Shown here one piece after another: positions 45,235 through 53,418 of a stretch of DNA of 64,000 nt; the stretch's first letter is position 1, and each line of letters starts with the position of its first letter. The stretch lies in the NCBI RefSeq assembly GCF_003605435.1, contig NZ_QXQB01000003.1, positions 558,001-622,000 of the forward strand. Reading direction: 5' to 3'. The DNA comes from Paenibacillus pinisoli (lineage in GTDB: Bacteria; Bacillota; Bacilli; Paenibacillales; Paenibacillaceae). The position numbers and the translations under genes were made by a program. Under the pieces are notes generated by a model, which saw only the letters and a program-made list of their open reading frames with translations, did no database searches and was not told where the DNA came from.

Positions 45235-46173
45235 ATGAATAAGATTACAGTAGTTGGCAGCATTAATTTTGATACCACTGTAAGAACAGAGCATCTGCCC
45301 AAACCAGGCGAAACCGTTCATTCCAAAGAAATGTTTACGAATGGCGGCGGCAAAGGCGCTAATCAAGCGATTGCTGCCGCCAGAAATGGCGGGCAAGTCA
45401 GCTTCATCGGCGCAATAGGCAATGATGAAACAGGACAAGCATTGCTTGGATTGCTCGATCGAGACCATATCAATACTGCAGGTGTCAGAAAACTAGATAC
45501 AACAAGAACAGGCAGCGCTTATGTCATGGTCAACGATGAAGGCGAGAACAGCATTATCATTTATGGCGGCGCCAATCAAGCGATTGCAGACGAACATATC
45601 GAGGAGATGCGCGGCTTAATCGCTGAGAGCGACTATGTCATCGCTCAATTTGAAACCAATTTATCCAGCATCGAAAGAAGCTTTGAAATCGCGAAACAAT
45701 ATCAGGTTACAACGATCCTAAATCCGGCGCCTGCGAGAGCAACTATTCCTGAACGGATTATTCAATTGACCGATATATTGATTCCTAACGAAACGGAGTT
45801 AGAAACCATCTCCGGACAACCCATTACGAATCAACAAGAGTTGATTGCTGCAACACAAAAGGTACATGAGATGGGGATTCAAACCGTAATTGTTACTTTG
45901 GGGAGCAAAGGCGCGTTCTATTCCTTTGACGATGGACGTACGGGCTTTGTGCCAGCATTCAACGTCAAGGCAGTGGACACTACGGCTGCCGGGGATACAT
46001 TTATTGGAGCGCTGGCTACCAAACTTACTGCTGATTTCAGCAATATCAACGAAGCAATTGTCTATGGATGCAAAGCTGCATCGTTAACCGTTCAAAGATA
46101 TGGAGCACAGCAATCTATCCCCTACGAATCTGAAATTAACCTGTCTGAATCAAGCAGCTTAGTGACAGAGTAA
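45235..46173 (+). CDS. rbsK: Ribokinase
   Basis: 312 residues; phosphorylates ribose released by the nucleoside hydrolase to ribose 5-phosphate. GSINFDTTVRTEHLPKPGET, NGGGKGANQA (ribose-binding) and DTTAAGDTFIGA with catalytic Asp254 are canonical, apart from AAGD for GAGD. ATG has GGAG about 11 nt upstream. Last gene of the operon, followed by a terminator. The separate kinase makes the kinase half of the LacI fusion look regulatory rather than metabolic. Confidence 0.92.
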   Translation: MNKITVVGSINFDTTVRTEHLPKPGETVHSKEMFTNGGGKGANQAIAAARNGGQVSFIGAIGNDETGQALLGLLDRDHINTAGVRKLDTTRTGSAYVMVNDEGENSIIIYGGANQAIADEHIEEMRGLIAESDYVIAQFETNLSSIERSFEIAKQYQVTTILNPAPARATIPERIIQLTDILIPNETELETISGQPITNQQELIAATQKVHEMGIQTVIVTLGSKGAFYSFDDGRTGFVPAFNVKAVDTTAAGDTFIGALATKLTADFSNINEAIVYGCKAASLTVQRYGAQQSIPYESEINLSESSSLVTE

Positions 46174-46212
46174 CTAAAAATGCTGAGTTGTAAGTTGATG
46201 AAGAAGCCTTCA

Positions 46213-46248
46213 AAACCGAAGCAGCCTCCTAAACCGAAGCAGCCTCCT
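46213..46248. repeat. Two direct 18-bp repeats before the operon terminator
   Basis: aaaccgaagcagcctcct occurs at 46213-46230 and 46231-46248; the second runs into the left arm of the terminator. Probably slippage. Confidence 0.7.
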
Positions 46249-46280
46249 AAACCACCGCAAAAGTGGGTTTGGAGGCTTTT
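46242..46280 (+). terminator. Terminator of the nucleoside operon
   Basis: Arms gcctcctaaaccac (46242-46255) and gtgggtttggaggc (46263-46276) pair with two mismatches, followed by TTTT. Confidence 0.75.
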
Positions 46281-46366
46281 GTCTTGCTTGGGATCTTGCC
46301 TAGAGTAGAACTGCAAGATCATAAATGACCTTTGTGACAGCTCCTGTTTATCTGATTTTATGAGGC

Positions 46367-46760
46367 GGGAGCTATAATTGGCAGCTGCGGGCAGCTCTAT
46401 GCCGAGTTTCTCGGCTTGCAGCTCTCGTTGCCGCTCGGCAGCACGCTCTATGCCGAGTTTCTCGGCTTGCAGCCCCATTGCCGTTCGGCGGCCGCTCTCT
46501 AGGCCGAGTTTCTCGGCTTGCAGCCCTCGTTGCCGCTCGGCGGCATGCTCTAAACCGAGTTTCTCGGCTTGCAGCCCCATTGCCGCTCGGCGGCACGCGC
46601 TATGCCGAGTTTCTCGGCTTGCAGCTCTCGTTGCCGCTCGGCAGCACGCTGTATGCCGAGTTTCTCGGCTTGCAGGTCTCGTTGCCGCTCGGCAGCACGC
46701 TCTATGCCGAGTTTCTCGGCTTGCAGCTCAGCTTTCCTCTCCGCTCACAAGAGACTGTCC
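46367..46760 (-). repeat. Dispersed element B: seven 51-bp repeats, reversed copy of element A
   Basis: Units with the palindromic core GCCGAGTTTCTCGGC start at 46401, 46452, 46503, 46554, 46604, 46655 and 46706 (one is 50 bp). Read on the minus strand, the right end matches the start of element A: GGGACAGT, then TGTGAGCGGAGAGGAAA, and the first unit. The left end shares the CAGCTGCCA block. So the flanks as well as the repeats are conserved. Open frames through it are artefacts of the 51-bp period. Confidence 0.85.
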
Positions 46761-46826
46761 CAAAAGATATGGTTAGTTGGCTAGGGTTTGAACAGTATGT
46801 GACCCAACGAATTCGCTTTTGGGACA
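46756..46826. repeat. 71-bp imperfect inverted repeat abutting element B
   Basis: Perfect 11-bp outer arms tgtcccaaaag (46756-46766) and cttttgggaca (46816-46826), with partial inner pairing (gttgg/ccaac). The left arm overlaps the conserved GGGACA end of element B. Could be a terminator or a small non-autonomous element; no target-site duplication is evident. Confidence 0.6.
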
Positions 46827-46946
46827 ATCCCTGTTGTAACGTGAGCCGCACTCTAGAGTGGAACCCTCAATGGACAATGGGGGTTGGCGAGCGCCTGCCA
46901 TTCTCTACTCCCCCCCATAAACATCCCAATATGACAAATTCACTAT

Positions 46947-46975
46947 TTTAATTGAGAATGATTATCATTTATAAT
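46947..46975 (+). promoter_or_regulatory. Fur-controlled promoter of the siderophore cluster
   Basis: TGAGAATGATTATCA (46953-46967) matches the 7-1-7 Fur box TGATAATNATTATCA with one mismatch. It lies between a weak -35 (TTTAAT, 46947-46952) and a perfect TATAAT (46970-46975). Iron repression of the genes from 47032 is predicted. Confidence 0.75.
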
Positions 46976-47031
46976 GAGTGGTAGTTTATTATTGCTACGC
47001 TGATACATTTAGAAGGGAATGAATTCGCTCA

Positions 47032-48993
47032 ATGAAGATGAGTGATCACCTGTTGCTATGGAATCAAGCCTCGATCAAAGTGATAGATGTTCGCCGCACT
47101 GTCATGGAGCCGGGAGAGATGCTGCGATCCTATCGACTGCCTTCCAGCACCTTTATTTATACGATTCGCGGTAGCGCTCAGGTGTCGATGGATGGAAACG
47201 CAAGCTTCGTAGACCGGTTTCATGTGCTGCATGGCGGCAAAGGGATGTGCCTGGATATTGCGGCCCAGCATTTTTTTGAATATTATATGATTTTTTATAA
47301 ATCGGTTCTGGCCTTGCCTGCACGCCAGCCATTGGTGAAGCTGATGGAGATGAACAATCCGTTCCAATTGCAATTGAGCTTTGCCCCGGATTATCCAATC
47401 CCCCTGTACCACCAGGTTGAACGAATGGAGAAGGAATGGCTGCAGCCGAGCCTGATGGAGAAATTGCATATAAAAGTTCTATTCTATCAATTTGTATATG
47501 AGCTGTTGAATCAAATGAGCCGGCAAGGCATTCAAGGCAAGAAGGTCGATCTTGTCTCGCAAGCGATGCGCTACCTTCAGGAGAATTACGCGGACCGGGT
47601 CACACTGGACGAGCTTGCCGAGCTGCTCGATTGCAGCGTGAGCTACTTGTCGCGCAAGTTCAAGCAGACCGTTGGGAAGAGCCCTATCGACTACATGATC
47701 GCGCTTCGTATTGACAAGGCCAAGGAGCTATTGCTGAACACGGATGCTACATTGCAAGAAATTGCGGAGAGCGTTGGCTTTTCGGATGACAGTTATTTCA
47801 ATCGGATGTTCAAAAAGCATGTGGGCCTCTCGCTAGGCCAATTCAAAGTAAAGGTTCAAAATAATCCTGCTGATCGTTCAAGATATGCAATTGTCCCACA
47901 CAGACTCAGACGTTATATTGGTAATGGTTATGAAAATCATTATCATTACAAGAAAGTGGGAAGATCACCTATGTACAGCGGAAAAAGAACACCGATGGCT
48001 GCTTCATTATTGCTTTGTTTCATTTTGTTGCTGAGCGCTTGCTCAACGGGGACATCCAATACAAATTCGGCAAATGGCGGCTCTAATCCAGTGAGCGCCA
48101 ATGTCTCGACTTCGACGCCCGCTCCTACGGATGCGGCATCAACTGAGGCTCCTCGCGTTATCAAGCATGCGATGGGAGAAACAACGCTGACAGGCACGCC
48201 TGAGCGTGTTGTTATTCTTACGAACGAAGGTACGGAGGCGCTGCTTGCCGTAGGCATTACACCGATCGGTGCTGTCCAATCCTGGATTGGCGACCCATGG
48301 TATGACCATATCAAGGATGAAATGCAGGAAGTTACAGCAGTCGGCGACGAGCTGCAGCCGAATATCGAGATGATCGCCAGCCTGAAGCCGGACCTGATTA
48401 TCGGGAATAAGGTCAGACAGGAGAAGATATACGAGCAATTGAATCAGATCGCTCCAACCGTATTTGCGGAGGACCTGGGCGGAGATTGGAAAGTCAACTT
48501 CAAGCTGTACATGGATGCTGTCAATAAGACTGAAGAGGGCGACAAGGCTATGGCAGAGTTTGACAAGCGCGTGGCCGAGGTAAAATCCAAGATTGGCGAC
48601 AAAGCGAATACCAAGGTTTCGGTGGCACGCTTCTCGGCTTCTCAGGTCCGGATCTACCAGAAGCAGACGTTCTCTGGCGTACTCTTGAACGATCTTGGCT
48701 TCGCACGTCCGGAATCGCAGGATAAGGATTCCTTCATTGAGGTTATGACGAAAGAAACCATTCCTAGCATGGATGGCGACGTCTTGTTCTACTTTGTTAC
48801 AGAGGCTGCCGGCAAGACGGACGCTGCCAAAGTAGTCGAAGAATGGATGAATGATCCACTATTCAAAAAACTGAATGTCGTGCAAAACAATAAAGTCGTC
48901 CAAGTGGATGAAGCCATCTGGAATACGGCAGGCGGCTACAAAGCTGCAAACCTGCTGCTCGATGAGATTGTGGCTTATTTCGACATCAAGTAA
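47032..48993 (+). CDS. AraC-family regulator fused to a siderophore-binding lipoprotein
   Basis: 653 residues. Residues about 1-110 are an AraC sensor region; about 175-272 an AraC helix-turn-helix pair (TLDELAELLDCSVSYLSRKF; TLQEIAESVGFSDDSYFNRM). A linker (about 277-313) leads to a complete lipoprotein signal (KR, hydrophobic core, LLSAC, Cys337), a Ser/Thr linker and a ferric-siderophore binding protein of the FepB/FhuD type (about 370-653). A cytoplasmic DNA-binding part and an exported lipoprotein cannot both work in a simple soluble chain. ATG 47971 with GGGAAG 7 nt upstream would give the 340-residue lipoprotein alone, and a Fur-type promoter lies inside the linker. Bacillus Btr is a known AraC/binding-domain fusion, but lacks a lipobox as far as I recall. 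Confidence 0.88.
   Translation: MKMSDHLLLWNQASIKVIDVRRTVMEPGEMLRSYRLPSSTFIYTIRGSAQVSMDGNASFVDRFHVLHGGKGMCLDIAAQHFFEYYMIFYKSVLALPARQPLVKLMEMNNPFQLQLSFAPDYPIPLYHQVERMEKEWLQPSLMEKLHIKVLFYQFVYELLNQMSRQGIQGKKVDLVSQAMRYLQENYADRVTLDELAELLDCSVSYLSRKFKQTVGKSPIDYMIALRIDKAKELLLNTDATLQEIAESVGFSDDSYFNRMFKKHVGLSLGQFKVKVQNNPADRSRYAIVPHRLRRYIGNGYENHYHYKKVGRSPMYSGKRTPMAASLLLCFILLLSACSTGTSNTNSANGGSNPVSANVSTSTPAPTDAASTEAPRVIKHAMGETTLTGTPERVVILTNEGTEALLAVGITPIGAVQSWIGDPWYDHIKDEMQEVTAVGDELQPNIEMIASLKPDLIIGNKVRQEKIYEQLNQIAPTVFAEDLGGDWKVNFKLYMDAVNKTEEGDKAMAEFDKRVAEVKSKIGDKANTKVSVARFSASQVRIYQKQTFSGVLLNDLGFARPESQDKDSFIEVMTKETIPSMDGDVLFYFVTEAAGKTDAAKVVEEWMNDPLFKKLNVVQNNKVVQVDEAIWNTAGGYKAANLLLDEIVAYFDIK
47891..47945 (+). 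promoter_or_regulatory. Internal Fur-type promoter inside the fusion gene
   Basis: TTGTCC (47891-47896), 17-bp spacer, TATATT (47914-47919), then TGAAAATCATTATCA (47931-47945), a Fur box with one mismatch. The lipoprotein ATG at 47971 follows. The Fur box is read in the fusion as ENHYHY. This looks like an old intergenic region now translated through. Confidence 0.65.
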
Positions 48994-49070
48994 TTCGGCA
49001 TAGAAAGACGCAGGGCTGACGTCGTGATTACATGACGTCAGCTTATTTATGATGAAGGGAATGAATCCAT

Positions 49071-50081
49071 ATGGCTTTTGGGCTGCACAGCCGCAGGAGG
49101 AAGCAGGCGGGGCTCGTTATTGGCTTGCTTCTGCTGCTTGCCGGCATGCTTGCCAGTATTTTGTACGGCATCCATTCCTTCGAGATTAGAGATGTATGGC
49201 TGGCCTACACCCAATTCGACGGTTCCGACGCTCATATTATCATTACGAACACACGGATGCCTCGTGCGCTTATCGCGGCAGCGGTAGGAGGAAGCCTCGC
49301 TATGGCGGGAGCTATTATGCAGGTGCTGACCAGGAATCCGCTTGCCTCCCCTTCCATATTCGGCATTAATGCAGGAGCCGTGTTATTTATCGTGATTGCG
49401 CTGGCCCTTCTCGGTTCATCCCTAACGATGAGCGGAATGGTATGGATTGCCTTGGCTGGAGCAGCAGTCACCTCGCTGATCGTGTTCACGCTTGGCTTTC
49501 AGGGAAGAAGCGGTTTTGAGCCGATCAGGCTCACACTGGCCGGCGCATCCATCGCGGCTTTTGCCTCGTCTATCACCTCCGGCATTATGCTGGTGAACAA
49601 GCAATCGCTTGAGGCCGCCTTGTTCTGGATGATAGGTTCAGTTGCCGACAGGAAAATGGATCATCTGATTATTGTACTGCCCTATCTCGTTATCGGCTGG
49701 ATATTGTCGCTGCTGCTGTCAGGCTCTCTTAATGTGATGGCACTCGGCGATGACAGCGCCAAGAGTCTGGGCCAGCGGATGCTGCTTATCCGGGGACTCT
49801 CCGTGATTGCCGTTGTATTCCTGGCAGGCAGCTCAGTCGCCACCGCTGGCCCTATCGCCTTCATCGGCTTAATCGTGCCGCATCTTTGCCGCTATCTGGT
49901 GGGCAACGACTACCGCTGGCTTCTGCCCTACTGTGCATTAACGGGCGGCCTTCTGCTCGTATGCGCGGATCTCGCTTCGCGATTCATCCTTATGCCGAAG
50001 GAAGTTCCGGTCGGTGTAGCGACCGCTCTTATCGGCGTGCCATTCCTGATCCATGTGGCTAGAAGGAGGCAGCATGCATAA
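49071..50081 (+). CDS. Iron-siderophore ABC permease, FecCD family (first)
   Basis: 336 residues, about nine to ten membrane segments. FecCD features: RMPRALIAAAVGGSLAMAGA, QVLTRNPLASPSIFGINAGA, and the coupling region GDDSAKSLGQRM and GPIAFIGLIVPHLCRYLVG. Starts 77 bp after the binding-protein gene. No ATPase gene is in the cluster, so a shared FhuC/YusV-type ATPase is inferred. Confidence 0.93.
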   Translation: MAFGLHSRRRKQAGLVIGLLLLLAGMLASILYGIHSFEIRDVWLAYTQFDGSDAHIIITNTRMPRALIAAAVGGSLAMAGAIMQVLTRNPLASPSIFGINAGAVLFIVIALALLGSSLTMSGMVWIALAGAAVTSLIVFTLGFQGRSGFEPIRLTLAGASIAAFASSITSGIMLVNKQSLEAALFWMIGSVADRKMDHLIIVLPYLVIGWILSLLLSGSLNVMALGDDSAKSLGQRMLLIRGLSVIAVVFLAGSSVATAGPIAFIGLIVPHLCRYLVGNDYRWLLPYCALTGGLLLVCADLASRFILMPKEVPVGVATALIGVPFLIHVARRRQHA

Positions 50082-51075
50082 AAGAAAAACGCAAGGCGCC
50101 GTTATGATCATAGCTGGCTTTAGTCTTGCCATGGTGGCATTAACTGTTGTCTGCTTGTCTTTTGGCGGGACGAACATCCCTTTCAGGGAAACCCTTCTGT
50201 CACTTGTCGGCCAGAATGAAGAAGCAAGCGACTTGATCATTATACAGTTCCGTCTGCCGCGCATCCTTGCCGCCATATTGATCGGAGCTGCTCTGGCCGT
50301 TGCCGGCGCAGTGCTCCAGGGCGTCATTCGCAATCCGCTGGCCTCCCCCGATCTGCTGGGCGTAACGGGAGGAGCTTCGGTAGCTGTTGTCGCATTCATG
50401 ACCCTGCTGACTGGTTACAGCATTCACTGGATACCGGCCATCGCTGTTGCCGGTGCGTTTCTGACCGCTTTGATCAACTATGTATTAGCTTGGAAAAAGG
50501 GGATTTCTCCCTTTAGACTAGTCTTAATCGGCATCGGCATATCTACCGCGATGGGCGCGTTGACCATGTTTTTACTTATCAGCGGCCCCGCTTACCTGGC
50601 CGCGCAGGTTCTGAACTGGATGACGGGAAGCATCTACGGGACGAATTGGAGTTACATCGAGGTGCTTTGGCCGTGGGTCGCCATATTTATCCCCCTATCC
50701 TTCCTTTATGCCAAAGAGCTTAATGTGCAATCACTGGGAGAATCGACTGCGGTCGGGCTTGGGAGCAGGCTTCAGCTTAGCCGGATGATCTTGTTGTTCT
50801 ACAGCGTCGCGCTCGCGGGAGCAGCTGTCGGCGTTGCCGGCATGATCTCATTTATCGGATTATTGGCGCCGCATATGGCAAGAAGGCTTGTCGGCCATTC
50901 GTATAAGCTGATTATCCCCTTATCGGCAGTGCTTGGCGCCATGATCTTGTTGCTCGCGGATCTAGCCGGGCGCATGCTCTTCCTGCCGCTCGATATCCCT
51001 GCGGGCGTCTTCACTGCCGGGATCGGCGCGCCTTTCTTTATGTACCTGCTGTTTAAACGGAACGCTGCGAGATGA
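50074..51075 (+). CDS. Iron-siderophore ABC permease, FecCD family (second)
   Basis: 333 residues. Same motifs as its partner: QFRLPRILAAILIGAALAVA, GVIRNPLASPDLLGVTGGAS, GESTAVGLGSRL, GMISFIGLLAPHMARRLVGH. ATG 50074 has AAGGAGG 4-5 nt upstream and overlaps the preceding gene by 8 nt, so the pair is translationally coupled. Followed by a strong terminator. Confidence 0.93.
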   Translation: MHKRKTQGAVMIIAGFSLAMVALTVVCLSFGGTNIPFRETLLSLVGQNEEASDLIIIQFRLPRILAAILIGAALAVAGAVLQGVIRNPLASPDLLGVTGGASVAVVAFMTLLTGYSIHWIPAIAVAGAFLTALINYVLAWKKGISPFRLVLIGIGISTAMGALTMFLLISGPAYLAAQVLNWMTGSIYGTNWSYIEVLWPWVAIFIPLSFLYAKELNVQSLGESTAVGLGSRLQLSRMILLFYSVALAGAAVGVAGMISFIGLLAPHMARRLVGHSYKLIIPLSAVLGAMILLLADLAGRMLFLPLDIPAGVFTAGIGAPFFMYLLFKRNAAR

Positions 51076-51090
51076 GGCATCTGCTTATAT

Positions 51091-51134
51091 TGAATCACGA
51101 ATAGGGCACTTCGAAGTGCCCTATTCGTTATTCA
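51091..51134. terminator. Long perfect palindrome, bidirectional terminator
   Basis: acgaatagggcactt (51097-51111) and aagtgccctattcgt (51114-51128) are perfect 15-bp arms with outer ttgaat/attcaa pairing. It lies between the iron operon (+) and the anti-sigma gene (-). Confidence 0.8.
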
Positions 51135-51923
51135 ATTCTTCACGTATGTCTTTGCTAGTGCTATCAAATCGTCCTTCGCCATATCTCCCCAAAGCTCTAA
51201 GGTGATAACATTATGGTCGGCCGTTTTATAGCTTACTAATAATCGATTCTCAATATCGCCAGCACTAAACATAGCCAGTATATCATCCGTAACTTCAACA
51301 TATTCCCATGAAGCTCCAAAGTTCAATTCCAGAGTCTTGCTTGGATCTTTCACAGTATCCGCCATATGGCCATCAAGATCTTGTTTGACCATAACCTCCG
51401 ATTGTTTCCATCGAAATATATCGAAAAACCCGCCAAGATACCATTCATCTATTGTCTTCATACGATAATCAGGATCTTTCGGGATGACACCAAACGATTG
51501 AACAAGTGTAAATTTGCTGTCTTGCGGTCTTAATAGCGGAAACGGAAATTGAACCGATGCTTCATCTGCCGATATTTTCTCCCAAATAGTCGAGGACTCC
51601 GCTAAATATGTCTCAAACTTATCCTTAAAGGAAAGCTCATCCTTATCAGCAGGAATGAGTATACTCTCGCCCCTATCACTGATATTAATTTGGATTCCAT
51701 TCCAATTGGTTTTGAGGAGAGCAGCAGCGCTTACCGATGCGGTAGAAATAACGAGTACGGCACAAATCGCGGCCCAGATGGGGCTCATTCTGAACCACTG
51801 CCGTTTTTGATTGCCCTGAAAGGAAAGTACTTCTTGCATCACTTTACCGGATATCTCGACCTCAGGTATCTTGGTCTCTTTCATTTGGTGAATTAATTGG
51901 TCAATATTCAAATTGCTGTCCAT
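51132..51923 (-). CDS. Putative anti-sigma factor with one membrane segment
   Basis: 263 residues: a short cytoplasmic part (residues 1-47), one transmembrane segment (MSPIWAAICAVLVISTASVS), and a roughly 190-residue extracellular domain resembling DUF4367 proteins. It overlaps the sigma-factor gene by 23 nt, the usual arrangement for a membrane anti-sigma factor that releases its sigma under envelope stress. ATG 51923 has GGAGGG 8 nt upstream. No zinc-binding HxxxCxxC motif is seen in the N-terminus. Confidence 0.75.
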   Translation of the reverse strand: MDSNLNIDQLIHQMKETKIPEVEISGKVMQEVLSFQGNQKRQWFRMSPIWAAICAVLVISTASVSAAALLKTNWNGIQINISDRGESILIPADKDELSFKDKFETYLAESSTIWEKISADEASVQFPFPLLRPQDSKFTLVQSFGVIPKDPDYRMKTIDEWYLGGFFDIFRWKQSEVMVKQDLDGHMADTVKDPSKTLELNFGASWEYVEVTDDILAMFSAGDIENRLLVSYKTADHNVITLELWGDMAKDDLIALAKTYVKN

Positions 51924-52455
51924 ACCGGGTACCCTCCAATTGGTTTCGATTTCTTATTAACTTTCCCTTAATGCGCTCGAACCGCTTTCGCACTGTAGCA
52001 GAGCTAATACCCAAAATAGCTGAAATTTCTTGAAAAGGCCGATCTTCAAGGACTCGCAATGCCAGAATTTCCTTCTCTGCCGCGGTCAGCCCTTCAAGCA
52101 GTTGCAGTTGTACATCGGCCTTATCGGAAAATGTCTGTTCGGCACTCTTCTCGTTACCCTCGTTCCTAAATAACGGCATCAAAAGGAGCCATTTATTTTT
52201 CCTTTTGAGCAATGTCCTGCAATGATTCGATGCAATCTTGTACAACCATGCCAAAAGCAACTCGTCACTTTCATGCCGATAGCTTGCCAAATTCCGATAA
52301 GCCTTAAAAAACACTTCTTGCGCTGCGTCCTCTGCCTCCTGCCGATTGGCAAGCATGAAATAGCAAAATGAAAATATCTTTCTCTCAAAATGACGAACAA
52401 TCATTTCAAATTCATCGAGATTTCCGTTCAGTACCTGATCGATATGCCTCCTCAT
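51901..52455 (-). CDS. ECF-type RNA polymerase sigma-70 factor
   Basis: 184 residues with region 2 (FEMIVRHFERKIFSFCYFML, RQEAEDAAQEVFFKAYRNLA) and region 4 (LTAAEKEILALRVLEDRPFQ, EISAILGISSATVRKRFERI). Directs transcription of a small regulon, probably envelope related. It is coupled to the anti-sigma gene downstream. The ribosome site before ATG 52455 is AAGGAGG at a long spacing. Confidence 0.9.
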   Translation of the reverse strand: MRRHIDQVLNGNLDEFEMIVRHFERKIFSFCYFMLANRQEAEDAAQEVFFKAYRNLASYRHESDELLLAWLYKIASNHCRTLLKRKNKWLLLMPLFRNEGNEKSAEQTFSDKADVQLQLLEGLTAAEKEILALRVLEDRPFQEISAILGISSATVRKRFERIKGKLIRNRNQLEGTRYGQQFEY

Positions 52456-52875
52456 CTCCTAATAGAGTCCTCCTTTCTTCTTTCAATTTTTGTCCGCTCA
52501 TCATGTATAACTATCCAAGCGCCCCCCCTGTGACCGACTCGCAAAATTATTGATCCGCCACACCCTAAGTCTCTTCTATTTTTTATACTACCCCTTGTTC
52601 CTCCAATATAAAAAGAGTTCAGGCGTATTTACCTGAAGCAAACAGGAGCGAATAAATGAAAGCTGGTCATCCTACATCTCCTCACCTTGGCTTATTCATA
52701 AGCTTCCGTTCGTTTTCTAGGGCTTTAGACCAGTATTATAGCTGTGCAATTTACTTGATAAAATGTATTAGATTTGACACTTATGTCCAAGGTTCCTTGA
52801 AACACATAATTCCAAGATGTTACATTTAGATCATGCAATATAGTCACGACTAATAATGGAAGGAAGGCTGACAAC
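52456..52875. other. 420-bp gap, promoters only
   Basis: No gene seen. It should hold the promoter of the leftward sigma gene, but no typical GGAAC/CGT pair was found at a good spacing. For the rightward DUF1877 gene, TTGACA (near 52774) and TTGAAA (near 52797) are candidate -35 boxes without good -10 partners. Confidence 0.4.
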
Positions 52876-53364
52876 ATGGGAATGCGCGGTTATTACTTTA
52901 CTTTGGATGACAACCTGGTGCAGCAAATCGCTGCAGGCGACATTGCATTGAAGAGTTTAAAAATAGACAACTATCCCGGACTTAGCATCGATAGAGCCTG
53001 GGAGGCGATTCACTACTTGCTCTGTGGAGTTATTTCCGATGGTGAGCCCCCTCTCGGGTATATTGTTCCGCTGACGTCTGACAAAGGCATCGATTTTGGC
53101 TCATTCGGAGCATTTTCATTGCGCGCCGAACAAGTAGCAGAAGCGCTGCAGGCTATGTCCCAGCTGGATGAAGCACAGCTCCGCTTGCGATTTGATTTCC
53201 CCGTCATGCTCAGGGAAGAAGTATATCCTCTTGAGCCCGGCATTGTCTCAGAAGAGGATGCGGACGAGTTCTTCGCCTACATCTTGCAGCATTTTAACGA
53301 AATCCGGCGGTTCTTCAGCCAAGCTGCAGCCGAGGGCAAAGGTCTCATCTTCTATATTTACTGA
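52876..53364 (+). CDS. DUF1877 (YfbM-like) family protein
   Basis: 162 residues, cytoplasmic. Typical family sequence: MGMRGYYFTLDDNLVQQI, LSIDRAWEAIHYLLCG, PLGYIVPLTSDKGIDFG, then PGIVSEEDADEFFAYI. Function unknown. GGAAGGAAGG ribosome site. Single gene with a terminator behind it. Confidence 0.85.
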   Translation: MGMRGYYFTLDDNLVQQIAAGDIALKSLKIDNYPGLSIDRAWEAIHYLLCGVISDGEPPLGYIVPLTSDKGIDFGSFGAFSLRAEQVAEALQAMSQLDEAQLRLRFDFPVMLREEVYPLEPGIVSEEDADEFFAYILQHFNEIRRFFSQAAAEGKGLIFYIY

Positions 53365-53368
53365 TCAA

Positions 53369-53404
53369 AAAAGACCTGGAATCCCATTAGGTTCCAGGTC
53401 TTTC
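53369..53404. terminator. Bidirectional terminator
   Basis: Arms gacctggaa (53373-53381) and ttccaggtc (53392-53400), with AAAAAA on the left and TTT on the right, between convergent genes. Confidence 0.85.
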
Positions 53405-53418
53405 TCTGAGTAATGACA

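Larger units (their letters stand above)
46174..47031. other. 858-bp gap holding terminator, repeat element B, inverted repeat and Fur promoter
   Basis: No supported gene. In order: operon terminator, reversed 51-bp repeat element, 71-bp imperfect inverted repeat, about 120 bp of unassigned sequence, and the Fur-type promoter of the iron cluster, each listed separately. Confidence 0.6.

Noticed and set aside
46372-46951. Arg/Ser/Cys-rich frames through the second 51-bp array
   Set aside because: Same cause as above; overlapping frames on both strands and no start signal.
51091-51134. Long palindrome as an insertion-sequence end
   Set aside because: No transposase or second end nearby; its place between two convergent genes fits a terminator.
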